Translations under genes and position numbers: made by a program
Notes under the pieces: model-generated
Database searches by the model: none
Told to the model about the DNA's origin: nothing
What the model saw: the letters and a program-made list of their open reading frames with translations, nothing else
Part shown: positions 36,364 through 42,633 of the stretch, in pieces
How the letters are laid out: every line of letters starts with the position of its first letter
How positions within the stretch are numbered: the first letter of the stretch is position 1
Assembly (NCBI GenBank): GCA_910576785.1
Contig: CAJTJG010000023.1
Location: 1 to 42,633 of the forward strand
Origin: an uncultured Duncaniella sp.
GTDB taxonomy: Bacteria; Bacteroidota; Bacteroidia; Bacteroidales; Muribaculaceae
Reading direction: 5' to 3'
Length of the DNA: 42,633 bases

Positions 36364-37419
36364 ATGAAAAAAGCGTTATTAATCATTGCAGTCATGCTTG
36401 GAAGCATGAATGCATTTGCTCAGAATCTTGACAAGAACGAGGCAAAGCAACTTAAGACTTTCCTCACTGAGTCCGCTAAAGAGGGAACCAATGCATCAGC
36501 CCTTAAAGTAGTCGATCCCAATGCCGTCGGTCTTATCGAAGGCGTCACCGTCGAGAACGGTCACGTTACAGCGATCGACTGGAAAGACAAAAAGCTCGGA
36601 GGCACGCTCAACCTCTCGGGATTCAAATATCTCAAGAAAGTGGACGTTTCCCGCAATGAGCTCACCGCCGTCAACGTGGCTGGATGCGCTGCCCTTACCG
36701 ACCTCAACGCAGGCCGCAACAAGCTCTCGGACATCGACCTCACCGGTTGCTCACAGCTTCAGGATCTCGCCGTCTACAAGAACCGTCTTACCGACATCTC
36801 TCTCGAAGGCGCCCCGCTCCTCAAGAAGCTCAATGTATCAAACAATCTCTTTGTTGACCTCAACCTCTCCAACTCCTACAATCTTGTGACACTCAACTGC
36901 CAGGGTTGCCATCTTGAAAACCTCAACGTCTCCGGATGTACCGCCCTCAAGAACCTCTACTGCGGTTACAACAAGCTCACCTCTGTGATGCTCTCGGGAG
37001 TTGAGAACCTCCAGAACCTCAACATTGACGACAACGAGATCTCTACCTTCATCGTTTCGGGTCTTCCCACCCTCGCCTCTCTCATCTGCACCGACAACAA
37101 TATGGTGACCCTCGGCGTCCGTGACTGCCCCAACCTCCTTGACCTCGTTTGCTCCTACAATGACCTGACCTCACTGAGCGTGGAAGGCTGCACCAATCTC
37201 CAGTATGTAGACTGCTGCTACAACGACCTTACCCAGCTCGTACTCTCCAATCAGACTTTCCTCCAGCGACTGATCTGTAACAACAACCAGCTCCAGATGC
37301 TCGACGTATCGTTCGACCAGGCTCTTACCTACGTCAACTGCCGCTACAACCAGATCACCGACTTCCGCACCGTAGGCTGCAATAACCTGAGAATGGTTGC
37401 ATGCCAGTGGAACTACTAA
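36364..37419 (+). CDS. small secreted leucine-rich repeat protein
   Basis: 351 residues. The signal peptide is about 1-19 (MKKALLIIAVMLGSMNAFA). A short helical region (about 20-60) precedes about a dozen LRRs of roughly 21 residues with the frame L-x-x-L-x-C/V-x-x-N-x-L-x-x-L-x-V-S-G-C, running to the last residues (LRMVACQWNY). Unlike the 1223-residue LRR protein it has no intervening beta domains and no sorting-type tail, so it should be periplasmic or released by another route. A 7-of-8 match to the -7 element (TATATTTT) is at 36271-36278, which would give a leader of about 80 bases. It is a single gene with its own terminator. Confidence 0.88.
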   Translation: MKKALLIIAVMLGSMNAFAQNLDKNEAKQLKTFLTESAKEGTNASALKVVDPNAVGLIEGVTVENGHVTAIDWKDKKLGGTLNLSGFKYLKKVDVSRNELTAVNVAGCAALTDLNAGRNKLSDIDLTGCSQLQDLAVYKNRLTDISLEGAPLLKKLNVSNNLFVDLNLSNSYNLVTLNCQGCHLENLNVSGCTALKNLYCGYNKLTSVMLSGVENLQNLNIDDNEISTFIVSGLPTLASLICTDNNMVTLGVRDCPNLLDLVCSYNDLTSLSVEGCTNLQYVDCCYNDLTQLVLSNQTFLQRLICNNNQLQMLDVSFDQALTYVNCRYNQITDFRTVGCNNLRMVACQWNY

Positions 37420-37456
37420 ATCACTGAGACGATTCTGAATTACACGCTTTAAAGAA

Positions 37457-37504
37457 AGCCGCCTCCCGCCCGGGTCTCACCCAGACAGGAGGCGGCTCCT
37501 TTTT
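37457..37504 (+). terminator. intrinsic terminator of the small LRR gene
   Basis: AGCCGCCTCC (37457-37466) pairs perfectly with GGAGGCGGCT (37488-37497), with a T-run at 37500-37504. It is 38 bases after the stop. Confidence 0.87.
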
Positions 37505-37582
37505 ATGTCTTTACTTTTGAAGAGAATATGTTGCATTTATAAATAAAATTAGATTTTAGTATGAATTTATAATTAGATTGTG

Positions 37583-37590
37583 TATATTTG
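37583..37590 (+). promoter_or_regulatory. -7 element of the serpin gene
   Basis: TATATTTG matches TAnnTTTG within a very AT-rich upstream region. It covers the in-frame TTG at 37588, which rules that codon out as the start and supports ATG 37636. No good -33 element was found. Confidence 0.5.
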
Positions 37591-37635
37591 CGAAAATTGT
37601 GTGGTGTAAGCTATTGCATACTATATAGAATACAA

Positions 37636-38979
37636 ATGAATATGAGATTCTCAGTTCTGTTTCCCTTGGTTTCGTCAATGCTGTTGGTTTTGACGGTATC
37701 GTGTGGAGGTATGAAGAGTGCATCCCTTGGAGGATCGGGCGATATCACAGAGCATGATGATACAATTGCCGATGACTTTAGGGCCGGTGCTCCATATGTG
37801 CTTGACATGGAGCAGCGCAAGATAGTGGACAGGCAGAATGAATTCGGCATGAGGCTTTACCAATCGGTGCTGAGACAGCAGGCAGCCATGGGTAGAACTG
37901 ATGATAATGTTGTGGTGTCCCCCCTCAGCATGAGCATGAATCTTGAGATGCTGACCAACGGGGCTGTCGGAGAGACGCGCAACAGTGTCCTTCGTACTCT
38001 GGGTATTGATCCGGATTCGGTATCGCAGGAAGAGATCAATAAATTCAATCGGACTCTTTACCGACGCCTGCTGACGGTAGAGCCTGAGTCAGACATTGCC
38101 GTGGCCAACTCCATGTGGTTTAATACAGGTGCGGACATTAATCCTGCTTTTACCCGCACGTGCCGCGAGTATTATTACGCGAGTTCGCATATATGCGATT
38201 TGTCTACCGTAGCAACAATGAATGAGATAAACGGGTGGATATCAAAGCAGACACGGGGCCTGATACCGTCATTACTGGAGACTCCGCTTGATCCGGCTGC
38301 TATATTCACGCTGATCAATACTGTGTATTTCAATAGCTCCTGGAATCGTCCCTTTGACAAGAATCTCACCAAGGAGAGGGATTTCCATAACATGTCCGGC
38401 GATGTTGTCAAGGTTGACATGATGGATAGCGGAGAGGTATCTCCTTCCGAGTATTATGACGAGGAGAAAAGTTGTTTCACCATGGTTGGCTACGGATTTT
38501 CCAAAGGCGTGTTCGAGATGCAGCTCATATTACCGGATGAGGGTAAGACCATAGAGGATTGTCTGGATCACCTGCTTAAGCCTGAGATATATAAGAATTT
38601 GTGCTATTTCCGGACAGGAGGAAGTCCATACGAGCTTTTTTTACCTAAGTTTGAGATTGGATTCAGATATTTTTACAGGAACGTTCTAAGCGGTCTCGGA
38701 GCATCTGGGCTGTTTGGTGGCAATTCTGACTTAAGTCTGTTGTCGCCCGATCCATCATGCCATGTGAGCGAGATCATTCAGGAGGTAAAGGTGATAACAT
38801 CCGAGTCGGAGGTGAAGGCTGCTGCTGTGACAATGGATATTCCAATCACCAGTACTGATTTTGAACCGCCGGAGCCACGGAGACCTATTCCGCTTGTGTT
38901 CGACAGACCGTTTCTGTTCATGATAGTGGAGCGCGGGAGTGGCGCCATACTGTTTATTGGAGACGTAAGAACGTTGTGA
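37636..38979 (+). CDS. serpin family protease inhibitor, predicted lipoprotein
   Basis: 447 residues from ATG 37636. A lipoprotein signal is likely (LLVLTVSCGG, lipidated Cys23). Serpin landmarks include VVVSPLSMSMNLEML with LTNGAVGETRNSVLRTLG, INTVYFNSSWNRPFDKN, and the C-terminal signature FDRPFLFMIVERGSGAILFI (from about 422). The reactive-centre region (about 388-420) has a hinge SESEVKAAAVT, close to the inhibitory consensus GTEAAAVT with Val at the P14 position, so an inhibitor is plausible. The target protease is unknown; host or self proteases are both possible. Sampled lines are 40-52% GC against about 60% for neighbours, suggesting separate ancestry. Its stop is one base from the end of the converging ABC gene. 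Confidence 0.93.
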   Translation: MNMRFSVLFPLVSSMLLVLTVSCGGMKSASLGGSGDITEHDDTIADDFRAGAPYVLDMEQRKIVDRQNEFGMRLYQSVLRQQAAMGRTDDNVVVSPLSMSMNLEMLTNGAVGETRNSVLRTLGIDPDSVSQEEINKFNRTLYRRLLTVEPESDIAVANSMWFNTGADINPAFTRTCREYYYASSHICDLSTVATMNEINGWISKQTRGLIPSLLETPLDPAAIFTLINTVYFNSSWNRPFDKNLTKERDFHNMSGDVVKVDMMDSGEVSPSEYYDEEKSCFTMVGYGFSKGVFEMQLILPDEGKTIEDCLDHLLKPEIYKNLCYFRTGGSPYELFLPKFEIGFRYFYRNVLSGLGASGLFGGNSDLSLLSPDPSCHVSEIIQEVKVITSESEVKAAAVTMDIPITSTDFEPPEPRRPIPLVFDRPFLFMIVERGSGAILFIGDVRTL

Positions 38980-38980
38980 T

Positions 38981-40372
38981 CTATCGCGTGAGGCTCTTTG
39001 TATGGTCCACGGAGGAGGGTAGCTCGGCGGGGTAGTGGGTGACGAAGATCAGTGTGCATCCGCGGCGGCCGGCGAGCTGGTCTATCACTCTGCGCAGTCT
39101 TTCCTTGTGGTTGCGGTCGAGTCCCTGGAACGGTTCGTCAAGTATGAGCAGCGCAGGCTGTCTGACAAATGCCCGAGCCAGAAGCACCAGCCGCTGTTCG
39201 GCTGATGACAGTGTGTCGAATTTTCTTTCCGCAAGGTGCCTTATGCCGAGCAGTCCGAGCCATTCGCGGGCCACACGCAGTTCGTCGGCTGTCGGTGCGC
39301 CAAAGCGTTTCAGCCATGGTCTCATACCCTCCACCACGATCTTTTCCACCGGGTAGGGGGACTTGAAGTAGAGTTGCATCTCGGGGCATACATATCCTAT
39401 ATTGTCCTTTATCTCCCAGATGGATTCGCCTGATCCGCGGCGACGGTCAAAGATGGTCACGTCGTTGGAGTAAGCCTGTGGGTTGTCACCGCATACAATA
39501 CTGAGCAGGAGTGATTTTCCTGATCCGTTGGGCCCGGTGAGAGCCCAGCGCTGACCGCGCTCTATACGCCAGTCAATGCCGCTCTGCACAATCTTGTCGC
39601 CATAGCGCAGCACGCCGTCCCTTATGGCGAATGCTGTGGCGAATGTAGGATGCTCCCGCGGGGCTTCGGGCAGCAGGATCTCATCATCATCCGGTGCGGA
39701 CGGTTGCGGATTGTTTCCGGTGATGATGCGGCAGCTGTCCATACGGATGATATTGTCGGCATATGACGGTATCTCGTCCTCATCGCACAGCAGCATCACC
39801 ACATCGCACCCCTCGGCAGGGAGTGACCGTATCACACGGTCAAGCTCGGCCCGCGAGGCTGTGTCAAGTCCTATATAGGGATTGTCAAGCACCAGGAGTC
39901 CCGGTGTGCCGAGCAGGGCATTGATCAGCAGAAGCTTTCTCAATTCTCCGCTCGAGAGGAAATTGATCTTCTTGTCCTCGGCGCCGTGCAGCCCGAACAT
40001 ATGGCACAGTCCATGCCATCGCTCAGTGGTGGCAGCTGCCCCCATCACATCGCCCACTGTAGGCACGAAGTCATTCTCGCTTGATTCAAGCCTCTGGTCA
40101 TATCTGAGCACATCCACTCCGGTAAAAGAGTGTATGTCGGTGAATTGCAGCAATTTCACCGTGATGTCACCGCTGTCGAAGGCAAGCCTGTTACCAAACG
40201 TATAGCGGCCTTTGCCGAGAATTATGCCGAGGGTGGTTTTGCCTGAGCCGTTGGGCCCGTAGACCGCGGTCACCCCGTGCTTGATGGCCAGACCGTCAGT
40301 GCCGGTTATCTCCACATCACCGTAGCGTAGAGTGGGTGACAGCACTGTGATAAGATTTTTTTCGATGTTCAT
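38981..40372 (-). CDS. tandem ABC ATPase, ModF-like
   Basis: 463 residues from ATG 40372, two ATPase domains and no membrane part, as in ModF/PhrA proteins. Domain 1: Walker A GPNGSGKT (39-46), signature LSSGE (139-143), but Walker B VLDNP has Asn164 in place of the catalytic Glu and the switch His is missing (VVMLLCDEDEIP). Domain 2 is intact: Walker A GPNGSGKS (280-287), signature LSSAE, Walker B ILDEP (Glu413), His446 in VTHYP. An alternative start at 40390 adds MSNFAV; the codons there form a -7 element, which favours 40372. The role (possibly linked to molybdate or DNA repair in relatives) is uncertain. Confidence 0.87.
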   Translation of the reverse strand: MNIEKNLITVLSPTLRYGDVEITGTDGLAIKHGVTAVYGPNGSGKTTLGIILGKGRYTFGNRLAFDSGDITVKLLQFTDIHSFTGVDVLRYDQRLESSENDFVPTVGDVMGAAATTERWHGLCHMFGLHGAEDKKINFLSSGELRKLLLINALLGTPGLLVLDNPYIGLDTASRAELDRVIRSLPAEGCDVVMLLCDEDEIPSYADNIIRMDSCRIITGNNPQPSAPDDDEILLPEAPREHPTFATAFAIRDGVLRYGDKIVQSGIDWRIERGQRWALTGPNGSGKSLLLSIVCGDNPQAYSNDVTIFDRRRGSGESIWEIKDNIGYVCPEMQLYFKSPYPVEKIVVEGMRPWLKRFGAPTADELRVAREWLGLLGIRHLAERKFDTLSSAEQRLVLLARAFVRQPALLILDEPFQGLDRNHKERLRRVIDQLAGRRGCTLIFVTHYPAELPSSVDHTKSLTR

Positions 40373-40377
40373 GACTG

Positions 40378-40385
40378 CAAAATTA
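40378..40385 (-). promoter_or_regulatory. -7 element of the ModF-like gene
   Basis: On the minus strand TAATTTTG lies five bases before the ATG at 40372, so the transcript would be leaderless. The surrounding 19 bases are identical to those around the lysS -7 element. No -33 match was seen. Confidence 0.45.
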
Positions 40386-40398
40386 CTCATTTTATTGT

Positions 40399-40406
40399 TA
40401 CCTTTG
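40399..40406 (+). promoter_or_regulatory. -7 element of the zinc metallopeptidase-lpxB unit
   Basis: TACCTTTG matches TAnnTTTG, 27 bases before the ATG at 40434. It lies back to back with the divergent -7 element of the ModF-like gene. No -33 match. Confidence 0.5.
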
Positions 40407-40433
40407 TAGATAATCATCAAATCCATAACGAAT

Positions 40434-41276
40434 ATGAGACTGAACGGACGGCGCGAAAGCTCCAATATCAGTGACCGTCGCGGATCGCGCGGCGGTGGCC
40501 TAAAGGTGGGCGGCGGCATAGGCGCTGTCATCATAGCGGCGATAATAGCATGGATAGCCGGCGGCAATCCTCTCGATGTGCTGACATCCAATGCCGGTGA
40601 ATTCATAGGGGGCGGCTCGGCTACGGAGCAGAGTGCGTATACACCCACGGCCGAGGAGGAGGAGCTGGCGAGCTTCTCCCGCAAGATCCTGGCCGGAACC
40701 GAGGATGTCTGGACAAAACTTTTCGCCGGACAGGGGCTTGAATACGAACCTCCTACTCTCGTGCTCTTCACCGATGCCGTGCGCAGCGGTTGCGGCAACG
40801 CCACTGCCTCTACAGGACCGTTCTATTGTTCGGCTGACAATTCCCTCTACATCGACCTCTCGTTTTTCTCCAACATGCGCCGCGACCTCGGTGCTGACGG
40901 TGATTTCGCGTATGCCTACGTGATAGCCCATGAGGTGGGTCACCATGTACAGCATCTCCTCGGCACCCTCGACGATGCCCATTCACGCATGAGCAATATG
41001 AGCGAGGCCGATGCAAACCGTATAAGCGTGGCCCTCGAGCTTCAGGCCGACTATTATGCCGGCGTGTGGGCGCATCATGACAATGTGATGTTCGGCTCCA
41101 TCGAGGATGGCGATGTCGAGGAGGCGCTCGATGCCGCAGCAAAGATCGGCGATGACTATCTTCAGAAGAAGGCACGCGGCTATGCCGTGCCTGATTCATT
41201 CACCCACGGAACTTCCGCTCAGCGTTCGGCTGCGTTGAAGTCCGGATTGGCTACAGGTACATTTCCACAGCCATGA
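40434..41276 (+). CDS. ypfJ: neutral zinc metallopeptidase, YpfJ family
   Basis: 280 residues. A basic N-terminus, one membrane helix (about 26-42, GGGIGAVIIAAIIAWIAGG) and an extracytoplasmic domain. The zinc motif is HEVGHH (166-171) with LELQADYYAG downstream as the likely third-ligand helix. SGCGNATASTGPFYCSAD is the family signature with paired cysteines. The biological substrate is unknown. Its stop overlaps the lpxB ATG (ATGA). Confidence 0.93.
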   Translation: MRLNGRRESSNISDRRGSRGGGLKVGGGIGAVIIAAIIAWIAGGNPLDVLTSNAGEFIGGGSATEQSAYTPTAEEEELASFSRKILAGTEDVWTKLFAGQGLEYEPPTLVLFTDAVRSGCGNATASTGPFYCSADNSLYIDLSFFSNMRRDLGADGDFAYAYVIAHEVGHHVQHLLGTLDDAHSRMSNMSEADANRISVALELQADYYAGVWAHHDNVMFGSIEDGDVEEALDAAAKIGDDYLQKKARGYAVPDSFTHGTSAQRSAALKSGLATGTFPQP

Positions 41277-42454
41277 AATATTTCTTTTCGGCCGGTGAGG
41301 CGAGCGGGGATATCCATGCCGCCGCAGTGATGAGGGAATTGCGTGCCATTGATCCTGAGGCACAATTCATGTTTCTCGGAGGCGATGAGATGGCCGCCGC
41401 GGCCGGACATGCGCCGGTGATACATTACAGCCGTATGGCTTTCATGGGATTCATCGATGTGGCACGCCATCTGCCACAGGTGCTCGGCAATCTGCGCCGG
41501 GCCAAAGAGGCTGTAGCTGAATTCTCACCTGACATTTTCATACCGGTCGACTATCCGAGTTTCAATCTGAGGTTGGCGGATTATGCGCATGGCCGCGGCA
41601 TACCCGTGCATTATTTCATCGCCCCTAAGCTGTGGGCGTGGAAGGAGTACCGCATTAAGAAAATGCGCCGCTGTGTGGACCGCATCTACTCCATTCTGCC
41701 GTTCGAGCCGCAGTGGTTCGGCGAACGGGGGGTGGCTGTGGACTACGTGGGCAATCCATCGGTCGAGGAGGTACGCGAGGCGTTGTGCCATCTTGATGGC
41801 GACGAGGCTTTCCGACGTGAGCATGGACTGGACAGCCGTCCCATACTTGCCATTGTCCCCGGTAGCCGCGTCGGTGAGATCAAGGCCAATCTTCCGGTGA
41901 TGCATGCTGTGGCACGGCGTCATCCGGGCGTGCAGCCGCTCATTGCCGGTGCGCCGGCCATTGATCCTGAGCTGTATGCCTCGATGAGCGACATTCCGGT
42001 GATACATGCCTCTACACTTCAGCTTATGGCCGTGGCGAGGGCTGCTCTTGTCACATCCGGCACGGCATCGCTCGAAAGTGCGTTGGCCGGCGCTCCGCAG
42101 GTGGTGTGCTACAGATCCATCGGTTCCCCGATAGCCCACGATCTGTTCATGCACATACTGAAGATCCCCTATGTGTCGCTCCCCAATCTTGTGGGTGGTG
42201 ACACCGACCGTGAGACGCGCCGTAGAGTCAACGCCGAGGTTAAGCGTTCGGGTGTGCGGCGCGACATTGTCCCCGAGATGCTCATGCATCATTGCAGTGT
42301 TGACGAGGTGGACCGGCAATTGTCTCCACTTCTGTCTGACACACCTGAAAGAAAAGCGCAGCTTGACGGTTATGCCCGTGTGGCAGCGCGTTTGTCCACA
42401 CCGGCGCCTGCTGCCGCCACCACAGCCCGTCTGATATACGGGTCTTTGTCTTAA
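41273..42454 (+). CDS. lpxB: lipid-A-disaccharide synthase
   Basis: Joins UDP-diacylglucosamine and lipid X to make the lipid A disaccharide at the inner membrane. It has 393 residues. The N-terminal signature is FFSAGEASGDIHAA, followed by FMFLGGDEMA, PVDYPSFNLRLA, YFIAPKLWAWKEYR and the UDP-binding VTSGTASLESALAGAPQVV. It is coupled to the upstream metallopeptidase. A long hairpin follows at 42497-42563. Confidence 0.96.
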   Translation: MKYFFSAGEASGDIHAAAVMRELRAIDPEAQFMFLGGDEMAAAAGHAPVIHYSRMAFMGFIDVARHLPQVLGNLRRAKEAVAEFSPDIFIPVDYPSFNLRLADYAHGRGIPVHYFIAPKLWAWKEYRIKKMRRCVDRIYSILPFEPQWFGERGVAVDYVGNPSVEEVREALCHLDGDEAFRREHGLDSRPILAIVPGSRVGEIKANLPVMHAVARRHPGVQPLIAGAPAIDPELYASMSDIPVIHASTLQLMAVARAALVTSGTASLESALAGAPQVVCYRSIGSPIAHDLFMHILKIPYVSLPNLVGGDTDRETRRRVNAEVKRSGVRRDIVPEMLMHHCSVDEVDRQLSPLLSDTPERKAQLDGYARVAARLSTPAPAAATTARLIYGSLS

Positions 42455-42487
42455 TGGCTGTGTGTCAAAATATAGAAAGATACAAAG

Positions 42488-42563
42488 GGACGAAAAAAGG
42501 ACATAAGTGACAAAAATATAATTAACAGTACATTAATTAATTATATCTGTCACTTATGTCCTT
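42488..42563. repeat. GGACA/TGTCC intergenic element, copy 2, long hairpin after lpxB
   Basis: A 16-base arm (42497-42512) is perfectly complementary to 42548-42563. An inner 10-base AT arm (42516-42525) pairs with 42537-42546, giving about 26 bp around an 11-base loop. The left side has GGAC at 42488, GGACA at 42499 and TGACA at 42508, the same 11 and 9 spacings as the element at 29945. It may act as the lpxB terminator. The last 70 bases of the window after it hold no gene I can identify. Confidence 0.65.
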
Positions 42564-42633
42564 CTATGTTGCCATCCAAGCGAATTTGCATTTTTAACCA
42601 AATATTTAACACTTGTAGTCAGAGAGTTAGTAA

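Noticed and set aside
40373..40804. N-terminal extension of the ModF-like frame
   Set aside because: It runs antisense through the start of the zinc metallopeptidase and through the shared promoter; low-complexity Pro/Ser-rich.
42566..42633. open frame from an ATG at 42566 to the window end (MLPSKRICIF)
   Set aside because: Only 22 codons, no promoter, and it follows immediately on the lpxB hairpin; cannot be judged from this window.

Overview
The window reads as chromosomal DNA from a gut-type member of the Bacteroidales, most plausibly of the Muribaculaceae/Porphyromonadaceae side of the order. Four things point there. Promoters repeatedly match the Bacteroidetes pattern TTTG-N19/20-TAnnTTTG. 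Large secreted proteins end in short C-terminal sorting-type tails finishing in AVR/AVK (type IX secretion style). The order lysS-gpsA-pgi and a three-gene frdCAB fumarate reductase are familiar from this group. The DNA is fairly GC-rich. The genus is inference; no rRNA or marker is present to fix it.

Layout. 1-4440: lysS, gpsA and pgi on the plus strand, closed by a perfect 27-bp palindromic terminator. 4452-12769: three minus-strand surface/secreted proteins, namely a 1223-residue leucine-rich repeat (LRR) protein built of three repeated modules, a subtilisin-like S8 protease just upstream of it, and a 705-residue beta-rich protein with its own promoter. 12940-16793: the frdCAB operon from a textbook promoter; FrdC has an odd cysteine-rich tail. 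16876-22023: Dus, an AI-2E family permease, a MATE exporter and an FAD-dependent dehydrogenase. 22018-24983: a minus-strand operon TraB/GumN protein, ABC ATPase, ABC permease, GntR/YtrA regulator. 25033-27801: maf, kdsD, tRNA-Leu(UAG) and an acyltransferase. 28008-34193: DUF349 coiled-coil protein, initiating sugar-phosphate transferase, recQ and a NUDIX hydrolase.

34190-36141 holds the most unusual locus: a minus-strand operon thioredoxin, C39-like/VKOR fusion, a 55-residue micro-ORF, PepSY-like protein. The last three genes are joined by ATGA stop/start overlaps. The micro-ORF is short enough to be missed by ordinary gene calling, and its LSAAEMNRI segment resembles Bacteroidales natural-product leader peptides. 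I propose this as a candidate peptide/thiol-oxidation system.

36364-42454: a small secreted LRR protein, a serpin lipoprotein with lower GC than its surroundings, a tandem-ATPase ModF-like protein, a YpfJ-like zinc metallopeptidase and lpxB. Two intergenic elements (about 29945-30025 and 42488-42563), each just after a stop codon, share a GGAC-N7-GGACA-N4-TGACA layout and look like copies of one repeat family. Four convergent gene pairs meet tail to tail with no space for a terminator.

Functionally the window mixes housekeeping (translation, glycolysis, fumarate respiration), envelope construction (KdsD, LpxB, sugar transferase, acyltransferase), DNA repair and cell-surface proteolysis/adhesion. 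I see no CRISPR array, insertion sequence or rRNA.
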